A DNA stretch of 64,000 nt from Oscheius tipulae. Taxonomy: Eukaryota > Nematoda > Chromadorea > Rhabditida > Rhabditidae. Of this stretch, positions 49,609 to 61,742 are shown piece by piece; the stretch's first letter is position 1, and each line of letters starts with the position of its first letter. The stretch is from assembly GCA_037178975.1 (NCBI GenBank), contig JASJZH010000004.1, positions 9,114,001 to 9,178,000 of the forward strand, in the 5' to 3' direction. The translations under genes and the position numbers were made by a program. The notes below the pieces were generated by a model that was given only the letters and a program-made list of their open reading frames with translations, was not told the origin of the DNA and made no database searches.

Positions 49609-52593
49609 TCATTTGTTTCGAAGTGTGTGGCACATATGCCGGTACAACGGTCGTATCCTCTCCAGGCCAACTGGAGAAAGGTGCAGACCCATTGAAAAAA
49701 ATGACACGTAATATTCTGGATCGTAGAGACGAATCTTTCCGTCGATATAAAAAAATGGTTCGTAGTCGTAGGCTCGACATTTGGTGCAGCTCTGCTCCAG
49801 TCTTCGAACTCGTTCCTTGGCAATTTTGAAGTTGACAGCATGTTCGATCAAGTTCTCCTAAAACAACAATGAAAGAAATAAATGGATATCTTACATCTTC
49901 AAAAGCAATTCCTTTCCTCAAATACTTGTTCATAGTCTGCGTGATCGTACTAAATGGTCTAGGTAGAGCATCAAGAATGTAAATTTCTTCTTTTACATGC
50001 TTTTCAATTTCCTCCATCCGTTTGACCATGATCTGAAACCAACCATTTCAGCTTCATACGAAAATAAAGAATATATTATACACTAACAAACCTCTTCAGA
50101 AAACTCAAACATATCTCAACTCAAGAAAACTCAAACACGTCAATTACTACACCATGGAAGAGTAGCCCTCCTCGAGCTCTGGCAAAACACGGAGAGTTTA
50201 AGTCCAATGCGCGCCGAGATGGTACGGGCACGACAGGCAAGGTTTGTTCAGAGTTTTAACTTAACTGCGGACTAATTCACAAAAGAATTGCATGAGCACA
50301 TCTACACAGTCAAGCTTGGCAACTCACTGAAAACTTGTTGTCATTGAACGGATTGGTTCCATTGACTATGCTCATGGCGTCTAGATGGCGATCAATGATA
50401 AATAGAACATCAGGATTGTACTTCTTTATCGTTTCAGTTCCAAAGTCCAAAGAACACCAGCCATAACTTGTTTGGGTTAGCACTTCGCAGCCTAAAACAT
50501 TAAGCTACCAAAGACGACAGAGGAACACTTACTGCTCATCCATGTAACAAGAATCTCGTCAAAAGTCCCCTGGCACTCGTCGTGTATCAGCTTCGCAACA
50601 TTTCCAGCCCAACTGTTCCCGATGAGCAGAAGGGTTCTGTTGCCTCTTTGAGTGGAAGTCTGAAGCAACAAATTTTCAGTGTCTGCAGCCAATCTTACAT
50701 TTTTTGGATCTCTGATTCGACACATTCTTGGAAATCCGGGATCTATGGGGAGCTCTACGCAAGGGTAGTCCGCAATTTGCACCTGGTCATTAGCATCAAA
50801 CTGGTCGTTCATTTTTGCCCGTTCTTCTGCAGTCTTGTTCTCGTAACCCAAACGAAGCTTGTTCATCGCATCCGACTTGTAAATGAAACGGTTCTCATGA
50901 GTTGCATTAGGCAAACTGAGAGGGGGGCTTGGAGCTAATGAGAGCTCAACTTTTTCGGCTGGGGCCAATTCTGGAAATAAACGTCGACTTTATGCTTAGG
51001 ACTCGTAGAGCTGTTTGCTTCGCTTTCACAAATATTTTCATCTCATTTACGAGTGTTTGCTTCCCGAAGGATTCGGTGAGATAGCTTGCGCAAGGTTTCG
51101 CATTTTCCGCGGGGAACAACGTATAATGAACGTTATCTTTAGAGATCTCTAGAACAAAACTGTTGGTCTCTTCTGTGCGATTAAGGTCACTATAGCGTAG
51201 CGGAAAAACAAACAGCGTCAAAAGCTCGTAAAGCTTTTGAAATCTCACCTCCTAGTTTCCAAAGAGCCACACCGTTTAGTGCTAACAGAAAGACAAGCAC
51301 CTTGGCTGTTGTAGCTTTGCTTCCTGCTAGATATTGTTTCTCGAAGGCATAATGAACCATAATGCTGATGAGAAGAGAGGTCAGTAGGCCAATGAACATT
51401 TCTATGAATTTTTTTTTTTGGAATGTTGCATTTACCTACCTTGGTCCGTTGTCATTTTGTTCATTTTTAAAAGGGCAACTATTGGCCAATGCACTAGATA
51501 CCATCCATATGATATTTCTCCCAGGAAGACCATAGCACGATTTTCTAACAAACAACTTGACTCGCCTTCGTGAACAATTAGAGACGTCAAAAGTATCGTT
51601 ACAACTCTGAATAGTAAGTGATGCCAAAAAGTAAACTATGACCTACCTTCCGAGGACTGGTGAGACTTCAGTGGTATGTAGCATCAAGGAGAGAACTCCG
51701 AACATACTTATAGTAGTGGAAAGATTTTCCTTCTTTCCAATCCTAAAACAGTTCGGTAGATTGGCTTCATCATCCGTCCCGTCTTCCACCAGAAGCTTGT
51801 TCTCTTCTTGAGAGCTCGTTGACGGCGCTTCATATAAATTTTCCGAACAATAAAAAATCATCATTCCGGCTAAAAACTGCCAGATTCTTGCTGCTACTGA
51901 GTAGAATGAAAAAAATGGGTCCGTTGTAACGTGAAAGTAAAATGATGCCGCAGCTGAAAATACTGACTGGAACAAAGAAGTGATCGACACTCACAAGTAA
52001 GGAAAAGTAATTTGTTTCTGTGCGTTCGTTCCACCAATCTTACAATACTGAAGATGATCGGAATCAAAAAATAATACTGCATTTCGACTGAGAGTGACCA
52101 GGTATGGGTGAACATGTCCACTCCCAGACCGAGCTGAATTTCTTACATACTGCAGTAGTGAGACAACTATACCTTCTCTGCGTAGCCTTCCAGTCCAGTT
52201 GGTCGTATCAGATTTGTTGCAAAGAAAACAGCTCTAAAGGCAGATTCAAAGTTGGTTCGCAAAGCAGCAGGTGTCAGGCTGAATGAGAACCCTAAAAAGC
52301 TCGATTATAGACAGATGAGCTGACTCACCAATCACTAAAAAATTGATCAAATAGTACAGTGGCACAATCCTCTTGACTCTTCTGTAGAAAAAGTCGGCCA
52401 CAGAGCTGACTGAGAATGTCTGACTCCTCTCCAGCATCATTGTCATGAGATATCCGGACAGGAGAAAAAACTGATCCACTCCGAGATATCCATTAGGGAA
52501 GTACTTTGGGAAGAAGTGGAACAATACTACAGCCACAATAGCAACAGTTCGGAGTCCTTGCAAATGTAGCTTCTTCCCTTGTGAGACAGTCAT
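49609..52593 (-). CDS. Acyltransferase-3/SGNH (OAC-type) membrane O-acyltransferase, OAC3
   Basis: Start chosen at 52593 (MTVSQGKKLHLQGLRTV) because it matches OAC1 MTAQEKKLHLQGL; an in-frame ATG at 52620 is possible. Exon blocks, approximate: 52325-52593, 52175-52300, 52010-52135, 51643-51950, 51440-51605, 51250-51400, 50700-50970, 50534-50660, 50335-50490, 49897-50033, 49609-49860. AT3 motifs as in OAC1, with FTHTWSLSVEMQYYFLIP. SGNH motifs: LLLIGNSWAGN (about 50620) and GLHLSPVGLERI near the end. The exon ending AAAAAT with donor GTAAG before the SGNH block is in frame. It lies head-to-tail with OAC2 on the minus strand. The first 215 bp of coding sequence after the start are identical to OAC1. 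Confidence 0.87.
52352..52566 (-). repeat. 215-bp tract identical (inverted) to 42323-42537
   Basis: Partner of the OAC1 tract; the divergence begins at the first base beyond each end. Confidence 0.92.
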
Positions 52594-53091
52594 GGTATGG
52601 AATGGCCTAAAAGACGTCAATTACTACACCATGCGAGTTAAGGTTCGATGATAATTCATTCCAAAGGTCAAGTGGCAATCTTTTCGGCAGGTAAGAGGGT
52701 CCCCTTGACATGGTTTGTCGCACCAGCGGAGGTTTGTTTATTAGGAAAGGTGCGCATAGAAAGGTTTTTCGTTAAAAGTTTGAATTTTTAGATAAAACTA
52801 CAGGTTTCGTGTTGGGCTCTCCATGTTTATCGGCTGCCACAAATACCCGTTTGATCAATCACGAAAATGGCTTTGAACAGCAGTCAAACAGGAAATAGAA
52901 ACAAATCAAATGCTATTTTGGTCATTATGAAAATGGTACTATGGATAAATTCAATGCTTCGAAACACACATACGAATAATCAGTTATAAAGCGCTGCATT
53001 GTTGATGCTCGACACAATATGTGCGAAACAAAGCTTGCCTGGGCAAACTGTCCGTGAGCCTCCGTATAATCTCACACCTATTTTGATCAAA

Positions 53092-53444
53092 GAGTAACAT
53101 ATTTTTTGCCTATACCCGGTTACTGGCAGTATATAGATTGCAGCTGCCGCTTTGGTTTACCATGCCGTCGTGTTCTTGACGAGCCCTGGCTGCCGCTTTC
53201 GTATCGGCACGGTCAGTATGTGACATCCCCACTGTTGCTCAATTTTGACGAAACTTTTGCGAGTTTCCAATTGAAAAAAATCCTACTTTGACCTGTATGT
53301 CTAAATGTAAAAAATGCGACGGACCATTTGAGAGCAAACTATGAATACAGGGACTAAAGCAGTAACTAAAAACTTTAGAGATCTCAGGATTTAGATTTAG
53401 GGATGCCCGGCTGTTCAAACTTGGCAGAGCTAATCGGAGGAAGT
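53092..53444 (+). repeat. Direct repeat, copy 1
   Basis: Begins GAGTAACATA and ends GCTAATCGGAG; it aligns with 53902-54294. Shared blocks include GTATATAGATTGCAGCTG and GTGACATCCCCACTGTTGCT. It has about 20 extra bases near 53185. Confidence 0.8.
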
Positions 53445-53901
53445 AACAGTCAACAGCATTTCTTTATGACTGAAAAACGATGTATGTTTTGCTACGCAGA
53501 ATGACAAGAGAAAATGACAGGGATGCTCACAGAGACTTGTTGATCGTGAAAGCTCTGGACTCTTACAGAGGGCTCGTCTACAAACTGACCATTGCTTACC
53601 GGTACGGAGCAAAAAAATCTTTTTTTCACAGCACACATTTACTTTGTGAAAAGATTTCGAAAAAAGAAGAGGTAACAGTAAAAATCTTCTTGCTTTGATC
53701 AGTAAAAACCCGTAGTGGCTTAACTCTTCTGCAATGCAAAGCTGTGCACATGCAAAGCAAACTTTGCTGCACGTTTGATGATCGTTTGGGACTAACCAGA
53801 CCATAACAACGAGGGGAATTCATTTCTAACACTTTATAGAGATCTATTACCCGAAGTCCAAGAGATCAAACCCATTTTGGAAGCTGTTTTAGGTCAATGT
53901 T

Positions 53902-54294
53902 GAGTAACATATCATTTGCCTATACGCGGTTACTGCCAGTATATAGATTGCAGCTGGCGCTTTGGTTTACCATGCCGCCGTGTTCTTGACGAGCTGCGGC
54001 ACGGCCAGTATGTGACATCCCCACTGTTGCTCAATTTTGACGAAACTTATGCGAGATTCTAATTGAAAAAAAAAAAACTTACTGTATGTCTAAATGTAAA
54101 CAATGTTTGTAAATGTACAAAACATTGCAACAGAAAACATGTTTGACAAAGTACTGCGATTCCTTTGCGACGGATCATTTGAGAACAAACTGTGAATACA
54201 GGGACTAAAGCAGTAACTAAAAACTTTAGAGATCTCAGAATTTAGATTTAGGAATGTCCGGCTGTTCGAACTTGGCAGAGCTAATCGGAGCAAG
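53902..54294 (+). repeat. Direct repeat, copy 2
   Basis: Aligns with 53092-53444 and has about 60 extra bases around 54105-54170. Confidence 0.8.
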
Positions 54295-54681
54295 TCACGG
54301 AGGTAAAGAATAAAAACCTTAAAGGAAATGGTAGGAAAGTGAATAACTTGAAAAGCTGAGCATAAGAAACAGTTTTTCAATTGATTTAACTGTTTTAGTG
54401 GCCAACATTCTTTCGTTACCTCGGATACTCAAAAAACGTCGAACGACTCCTAGCAACTGCTACTCTAAAGTTCACTGTTCATATCCAATGTTTTAAGAGA
54501 ATCTAGCACAAATTGGTAATACTGTCCGATCGGGTTTGTTGTCGTCCTGACCCGTTCCCATGTTCACAGATCAAGAAGAGCTGGTTGGCTCGCAACTGTG
54601 TAAACGAATCTCCCTCTTTTCCTGTCACTGGCTCTCCATATGCCTATAAATTGTTTCAAGTTAAATGAAACACCACTTAAA

Positions 54682-57600
54682 ATGAAATCTCGTATTTTTA
54701 CCTACTGTCTGCTTTTGGGATCAGTTTCTGTTCTTATGTGGTTTAATGTAGACAGCAAGTTGTTTTCTGGATTTGCATCGTAAGTGCAACATTCTACTTT
54801 TGAGAGCAAAGAACTCACAGAACACGGTACATTTCGATTGCCAGTTTTGCAGTCACTGATGATATAAATGTACACAAGAAAGTGAATAGCAGTAAATGGA
54901 TAGTGGTGACCTCAATACAGATGCCGACAGAAGATGTTAAGGTGAGTTCGTTTCATGGTATTCAATATTTAGTTTCTCAAAACTAATTTTATGCTACTGA
55001 TGAGTACGAAGTTTCTTGGGTCCGTTGAAAACAAAATATTATAGAGAGTTGCGACGAAGTAGCCAAATTATTTGGACTGCGAAAAAAACCGTGTTCATAG
55101 ATGCACGAGGTGCAGATGCGAAAAGATCAATACTTTTCAGGAGTTTCACATTTTATTTGCGCCTTTTTAGAAACTGGCTTCACAAAAAGAATGGACCATT
55201 GTGATCGTGGCTGACAAGAAGACGCCTACAAATTGGTCTCATCCTGGTGTCCATTTCCTCTCCATTGAGGATCAGAAACTGTTTGGAGATTTCGCTCAAC
55301 TTTTACCTTTCAACAGCTACACAAGAAAGAACTTTGGTTACTTGTACGCGATCATAAATGGAGCGAAATGGATTTACGACACTGATGATGACAATAAACC
55401 TTATGGTAAGGCTTCTGAAGCGGCAAAGAATATGATTCAGGGCTCGGACTGGCACAATTTGACTACGGAGAAACAGTCAGCGGGCTTCGGTACATTCCAA
55501 AGTTACAAAGCATCGGAGAGAAACTCTTCAATCCATACCAATTCTACGGGTTCAAAGAAATGTGGCCTCGTGGATTTCCACTTGAATACTTGAAAGAGCA
55601 CACAAATGGGAAGGACAGGATGATTTTATGTAGAAACATGAAGACGGCGGCTGTTCAACAGGGTGTCGTAAGTTCACTACTTTCATATCTCTTATCTCCA
55701 TATCTTCTATATTTCTTCCTCAACAGAAATTTTCTAGGTTCACAACGACCCTGATGTGGACGCTATTTATAGGCAAATACTTTTTAATTCATTTTACTGT
55801 CATATGTTAAGGCTTGAAAATGCTGACAAACAGTCGGGTCTCCATGTCTCTTTTAACCCAGTGGCTCCAGCAATCACGCTCGAGGAAGGAACATACTCTC
55901 CATGGAACTCACAAAATACTCTCTTCCACTATAGAGCCTTTTTCACAATGTTTCTTCCAACTACTGTAGCCTTCAGGTATGGTCTCACTGAATAGTTTAG
56001 CCGAGTTGTAGAGTCACAGACATCTGGCGATCCTACTTTGCTCAGAAACTTCTCCATCTTATTGGAGAGGAAGTAGCTTTTTATCCGGTCAACGCTGTCC
56101 AATACCGAAATGCTCATGACTACTTGAAAGATTTCGAGCAGGAAATGTGAGACACCATTTTACATTGTAGAATCCAAATTTACAGCGATGTTTACGAGAA
56201 ATCCGGGAAAATCGTCGAGTTCTTGGTCTCATGGACTTGTACCAATGAGACAGTCGACGAATGCACTTTAGCACTAGCTCAAGCCTTCAGGTATAAGTCG
56301 ATCTCTAAATAAGTTTAGATGTTTACAGCGACAAAGGATTCTGGGGCCAAGAAGACGCCGATCTGGTCAAGGCATGGATTCAAGTCCTAAAAGATATCAA
56401 CTACATCTTTCCACCCATGAAGTTTGCCACCTTTCACACTGCCTACAAAGTGAACTTGACCGAGAAGTACAGCAACTGTAGAGAAGCAAACTTGAATCTA
56501 GGAACGAGAGAAGACTCAAAGGATCGAGAAAAGGTAGCTTGTAATTCAATGCTTTTAAAATAAAACGAATTCAGGATATCAGGAAAGCTCAAGCGGCCGT
56601 AACCGCTTACCAAGAGATTTTAGATTGGTGTGATGAAGCTGAGGACAATGCAACTGGTGAGTTTGTGAAACATGCATTTAATACAAAGGAAGCAAGCATT
56701 AATTTTAGCCTGAGTAATCACATCGACAAGTTCTACCACTAGGTGAGGGTATTCCGCCACAGGTTCCTCCACTTCTGGAACAACCATTATCAATGCATCC
56801 ATATCCAGTGCTCCAGCAATCCGTTCCGCGCTTTTCACGCTTCAGGAACAGACTGTAGAGGCTATCCTAAAATCTCAAAATTAAACATGAAAAATTCTTA
56901 TAACCTTTTGGCTCGACACGGGAATGAGCAGAGCGGATAGGAAAAGGGTGAGCAAAACAACACGCATGTTAGCTTGCTCTAGAGCCGAATTTTCTCTCTT
57001 AAAAGCACCAAAGTTGTTTACGGAACTTATTACTGAGCGCGGTCAGCCGATATTTGGCTTGAGACGCCCATTATCAGTCAGCGCTAGTTTTCAAAACAGC
57101 TATACCCGTGTGAACTTTCAGTTTTTGGAGATCAGATGCTCAAAATAGACCTGCGTAGGTAATGTATAAGCATAGGAAGTCAGTCTGAAATGTTTTGCAA
57201 TACCGCACCATTTCCTGAAACGGATTTCGGTTGCAGTGGCGTACCCGTCTCTACTCGACTAGCCTCTGAAATGGCTTAAAAAAATGACGCATCTTCTGAG
57301 GGAGCATTTAGCGGCAGCTAAATCATTGAGTCTAGATATTTTCAGTTATGGGGTAACTCTGTCGAAGGGTTGAACTGAATTGAATTCAATTACCCTGTTA
57401 ACCTATGATGAACAATTTCTAACTCAACGAAAGTTTCAGGAATTGCCCTTCCATCTCCTAAAACCTTTGCTGCTGCTCTCGGCCGAGGAGTTCTGAAACA
57501 ACGACAGACCAATGTATCCAATTGTTTCTCAGCTGCTAGTATGCTGCTTTTCAGGTTCTTGTTCTTATTAATAACTACCCCTGGACGAGCATTATTGGAC

Positions 57601-58740
57601 TCCTTCAACGAATGTACTCTCCTTTCTTTGCGACAGTCATCTTCTGTGGAACTTGGAATCCAGAGAATTTCACCAACGGTAAGAAGAAGAAACTAAAGAA
57701 AAAGAAAATGTTCAGAGACGTTGAAAATCATAGAACCGACAAACTTTATCAATATCTCGGCAGAAGAAATGAACAGAGGCTATCAGTACAGTTACTGCCA
57801 TGCTAAAGTCAGGGACATGAGGCTCCAGAACGTCAAAGGTTGGCCGATACATCACAGTTTTACTGTATTTAGGTTACTTTTTCATAGCTGACGACACAAT
57901 TTTAAATTTTTGGCACGACATTGAGCAGCACAAGATTATCAATCCAGCCCATACGTACGCGAATGTGATTTGGTGGAGGAGCTGGGCTGTTCAGAACTTG
58001 ACGAGATTATTGGAAACGAAATACAAAAGCGATGTGAACGTACAGAGATTGCTAATGGAGGTGGAGAAGAAGGTAATAATTTTTCGAAATACACAAACAC
58101 ACAAACAGAAAGTCATTGTGAAGTACAAATCCACTTTTCAGATCCTCGCCAAAGGTCACAACACTACTGCCATCCAATTTCTGTCCACTTTTCAAGGCAG
58201 AAAAGCCTCCGACTTTATGTTCATTCCTTCACACGAGCTCGACTACTTCTCTGACCTTACGGAACTTCTGAACGAACCTCAGTACTTTGTCGAAAATGCT
58301 ATTCAAATTATTTTGAGCACTATGGACTACAAAGGGTAGGAAATTTAAGCTGTCGTGAACTATCATTCTTCAGAGTCCAGTTTACCTACGACTGGATGAT
58401 GGATCAAAAAAGAGGAATACGGTTTTATAACTATAGAGCAGCTGATGTAGGCTATCACCCTCTAAAGCTCAAGATTACCGAAGAGGATATTCATCAAAGA
58501 AGTCAATTCTGCAAGCATGTTATTCGCCAATTTGTCACGGAAATCTTTCACAAGACGAGAATCAAAATCAAAATGTTAAGAAAACCTACCACTCCAAAGC
58601 CACCTACATCGCCAATGCCAACCTCAGAGCTTATCTATTACTACACAAGTGGTGCATATGTCTTTAGGATGGATAAGAACACAACGTTGCCCTCGTGGTT
58701 AAACGTTAAAATCGAGGATCTCGAAAGATCGTTTCAGTAG
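54682..58740 (+). CDS. STELLO/DUF288-family glycosyltransferase-like protein, copy B
   Basis: 15 exons, all in phase: 54682-54779, 54821-54941, 55171-55405, 55441-55667, 55738-55976, 56012-56146, 56186-56290, 56329-56533, 56575-56656, 57440-57513, 57555-57678, 57716-57838, 57873-58072, 58142-58335, 58374-58740; 842 residues. The N-terminal signal anchor is IFTYCLLLGSVSVLMWF. Family blocks: KWIVVTSIQMPTEDVK, ADKKTPTNWS, NFGYLYAIINGAKWIYDT, DTDDDNKPYG and the second acidic site GYFFIADDTILNFW. Exon sizes 3-8 and 11-13 equal those of copy A, so the pair is an old duplication; the 617-bp identical tract (55515-56131) is much younger. Intron 9 is 783 nt and holds a possible alternative exon at 56743. 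Two of copy A's 3' exons are fused here, and the last two of copy A correspond to one longer exon. Confidence 0.9.
55515..56131 (+). repeat. 617-bp tract identical to 38960-39576
   Basis: Partner of the copy A tract; same orientation, 16555 bp apart. Confidence 0.93.
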
Positions 58741-58776
58741 GTGGAGCTATAATTATGTTATTGAGTTTACGGGAAT

Positions 58777-58782
58777 AATAAA
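58777..58782 (+). terminator. Polyadenylation signal of STELLO B
   Basis: AATAAA 37 nt after the stop codon at 58738-58740. Confidence 0.7.
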
Positions 58783-59194
58783 GTTTCGCTTGAACGGTGA
58801 GTAAAACATATGCATCGAGGGGGAAAAGAGTGGCGTCTTGTTGCAAGGAACGAATTAATGAAACGCAAAGTCTTCGTAGCGTCTATCCCGTTACTAACTG
58901 TCTCATACAGTTACACGGTCCCAGATCTCCGTTCAGAATATTTCACGTGACTATACGTGTTTCCTCTACTGGGTGTCACGATTGCGTTCTTAAATTCTAT
59001 GAATCACCCAACTTACAAAGCTCTCATACCTTTTGTCACCTTTCATCCTAGAAACAGACTCCCCCACTCCTTTGCTACTATCTCCGAAACCGTCATTTCC
59101 GCTGCTCGAAGTGGTGCAAAAGATTAAAACTTTTATCACTAAAACGGCCATATAAGTAGCTTTGAGTAGCCGTCTTTCTATCACAAATCAAGCC

Positions 59195-59571
59195 ATGAAG
59201 TTTTTCCTCATTCTTCTTTTATCCGTCCTCTTCTTCGGAGTCCAGTCCGTCCCGGTGAGTAGATGGTCATAAATTGAAATGTGGTATAATTTTCAGGTAG
59301 TCCCCTACAACTTCCAATTGGTCTGTCTCCAAAGAAGCAAGGCTTGCAGCATTGATGATTCCTGTAACGGTGACCGTACCGACATCAGTCGTATTTTGGA
59401 AAAGACCGGGCTCTCTTTCTCTGACTTTGTCAGCATGAATCCTCTTCTCGGACAGATTCTCCCAACTGGATCCCTTCCTGTAAGTTTTATGCGTTTTCGG
59501 AAAGCTATTGACATATTTTTTAGGACGCTACGATGGTCTGCGTGTCAGCTATCTGGCAGGGACACAATTAA
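59195..59571 (+). CDS. Small secreted LysM-like protein 1
   Basis: Three exons in phase: 59195-59254, 59297-59479, 59524-59571; 96 residues. The N-terminus is a clear signal peptide (MKFFLILLLSVLFFGVQSVP). The mature part has four cysteines and the pattern ILEKTGLSFSDFVSMNPLL, then GSLP and MVCVSAIWQ. This fits a short LysM-like fold: an alpha helix, an N-P turn and a last strand ending in C-V. LysM domains bind N-acetylglucosamine polymers such as chitin or peptidoglycan. A paralogue lies at 62.3 kb. Assignment to LysM rests on pattern, not on a database search. Confidence 0.7.
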
Positions 59572-59639
59572 GACTTTGCCAACGCTGCAGTCTAATCCCC
59601 ATCCCAACAGAAGACGTAGTGATACTACACGATAAAAGT

Positions 59640-60640
59640 CTTCTTTTGTTCTGTTGATGTTGGACATTTTATCAGTTGGGGTGGAAAAGGGCATTGCCTA
59701 ACATCTGTTCATTATGATCTGTAGCTCCGTTTGAAAAACGGTTAAAGAAGAAAAGAGCGCCCGAGACCATGTTGTCTTTTGGAAAACTGCTCGATTTGTT
59801 CAGATGTCTGTGGGAGGCAGATCACAGTGGAGGAGAGAACTGTGTGCTTGGAAAATTCTTTTTTACGGTGAGTACGTAGCTGTGTGTCGCAAACTATATA
59901 GTTTAGGCATAAAGTTCAAGGGTTCTGTGAGTGTAAGGTGGAACTTTCACCAATCAAAGTAATGTCACCTAGCCGGTGTGACAGATCTGATAACAGGAGC
60001 CGGTGTCTCGCAAAAAATTTCAGCTAACATAAAAGAGGACAATCAAAAAGCACGAAAAGACGTTCATACCCAAGCACAGCAGTCAACGACGTTCAAACAG
60101 ATTGCATTAAAGAGCTGATTAGTCTCGAGGAAGGTGACTTCGATCGACAAGTCTTCAGAGATTGGTCCTGTGAGAAAACTTTATCTGCAACGTCTTAAAA
60201 CGTTGAGAGAATCTTGTAAAGGCTACTTACTTCTCTTTTTGACAGTGTCTGGTTGTAAGGACTGAGTCTCTAGATGAGATTCGCTTCAAGGCTATAAGCA
60301 ATCAAAAAATTGTGTGAAACTTGCAAAGTATACTCCCCAGCAAAACTGCTCGCTGCTCAGGCGCTGCAAAACTACTGCCCTTTTAGCACAAGCTATACAG
60401 TTCCAGCCTTCCAACATAGATCCACGTTGCTGTCATGAAAAAAGCAACTTTTCGGCCCCATGCTCTCCTTTCCTACTGTCATCTGAACAAATGGAACATT
60501 CCCAAATGACAAAGGCTTCATGGAACTTCTTATATGTCCACCTGCTGCTCTATGCTCGTGACCCATTCAAGGGCATTCTGTATAAAAGTCCACCAATGAG
60601 CAGTTTCCTCACTTTATCGGGCATCGTCCCCCTAATCCAG
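59640..60640. other. Intergenic stretch, no gene seen
   Basis: No ORF with recognisable similarity or splice pattern between the first LysM-like gene and the ShK-repeat gene. Confidence 0.35.
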
Positions 60641-60648
60641 TCAGCACA

Positions 60649-61742
60649 ATGTGGACCCTTCTATTCGTTGTCACCTCGGTCTCAGCCGCCATCTCTGACA
60701 TGAACTGTACTTCTGGCGGAACCGTATGATCTCCTCTGTCAAAATGGTCATAATAATGTTTGCAGTACTCCCCAGTTGCCACTGCCTGCAGCAATGTTTA
60801 CTCCGATCAAACCTGTCTCCAGATTTACCTCAACAGTACAGCTGTCACACCGGGAGGCAGTGATGAGAGACCCAGCAACTGTTTTAATGTAGTCTGGAAG
60901 ATAAGAATGATGAAACTTCGTTTAGGGAACTAGCGGCCCCAGCGCTGATGTGAAAAATCTGGCTATAGCCAGTTGCCCCAAGCTCTGTGGATACTGCTGT
61001 CAGACACCAGCCTACAATTGTAAAAATGTTGCCTGTGAGTTTAACCTGCATCTAGTCCATCTACATGAAGCGCCACGATGCCTCTACCTTGTTTGTTCGG
61101 GGACATATGAAAAGTTGATATCCTTGATACTGTATGGGCTCGAACAATAGAATTTTGGCAGAAAGACTCTCTCTCTCCCCGCTAAATATAAAACTGTACA
61201 AAATCGGACGTGGCATAAAGGCGGTCGTAGCCCCTATCTTTTTTCCCATTGTCTCTTTATTTAACCAGATGCTTTCCCGTTCGTTAGGTTCAAAATGTGT
61301 CCTGTTCCAACGAGCAAAATCGTTCAGATCCCCGCATCAACTGCGCCACTGTGACATCGGCCATGTGTCAGAGTCCCCAATGGAGAACCATCATTGCACA
61401 GGACTGCCCCAACACGTGCGGATTCTGCCTTCTCAGTGGATGCATTGACGCCGCTCCAGACTGTGCCTTACAGCCTACCATCTGCAGGACCGTTGGACTC
61501 GAGACCTTTGTTGCCGCAAATTGTCAAAATACCTGTGGACTCTGTAGCTCTACCACGGCCTCTTCGGTAATCAGTACCTGTGCCAACACCAATGCGAAGT
61601 GAGAAACAGAACAACATGTCTAAAATGCCATTTCAGCTGCGCCAACTGGGTCAGGAATGGATTCTGTACCAGTACCTTTTACACCACGGCACAGAAGCAA
61701 TCGTACTGTGGTGCCAGCTGTGGACTCTGCTCTGGAAAATAA
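60649..61742 (+). CDS. Secreted ShK-domain repeat protein
   Basis: Five exons: 60649-60723, 60766-60888, 60926-61027, 61288-61598, 61637-61742; 238 residues. A signal peptide (MWTLLFVVTSVSAAIS) is followed by a cysteine-rich region of about four six-cysteine modules. Each closes with the ShK pattern C-x3-C-x2-C: SCPKLCGYC, DCPNTCGFC, NCQNTCGLC and SCGLC. ShK modules are small disulfide-bonded folds widespread in nematode secreted proteins; the name comes from a sea anemone channel blocker, and toxicity is not implied. The third donor is ambiguous: GTTGCC at 61028 keeps the frame, whereas the better-looking GTGAGT at 61037 does not. The large 260-nt third intron contains no feature. Confidence 0.8.

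Larger units (their letters stand above)
52594..54681. other. Intergenic interval between OAC3 and STELLO B with a direct duplication
   Basis: No gene recognised. Both copies of a 350-390 bp direct repeat lie here; the spacer 53445-53901 has open frames of 60-120 codons on both strands without similarity. Confidence 0.45.
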
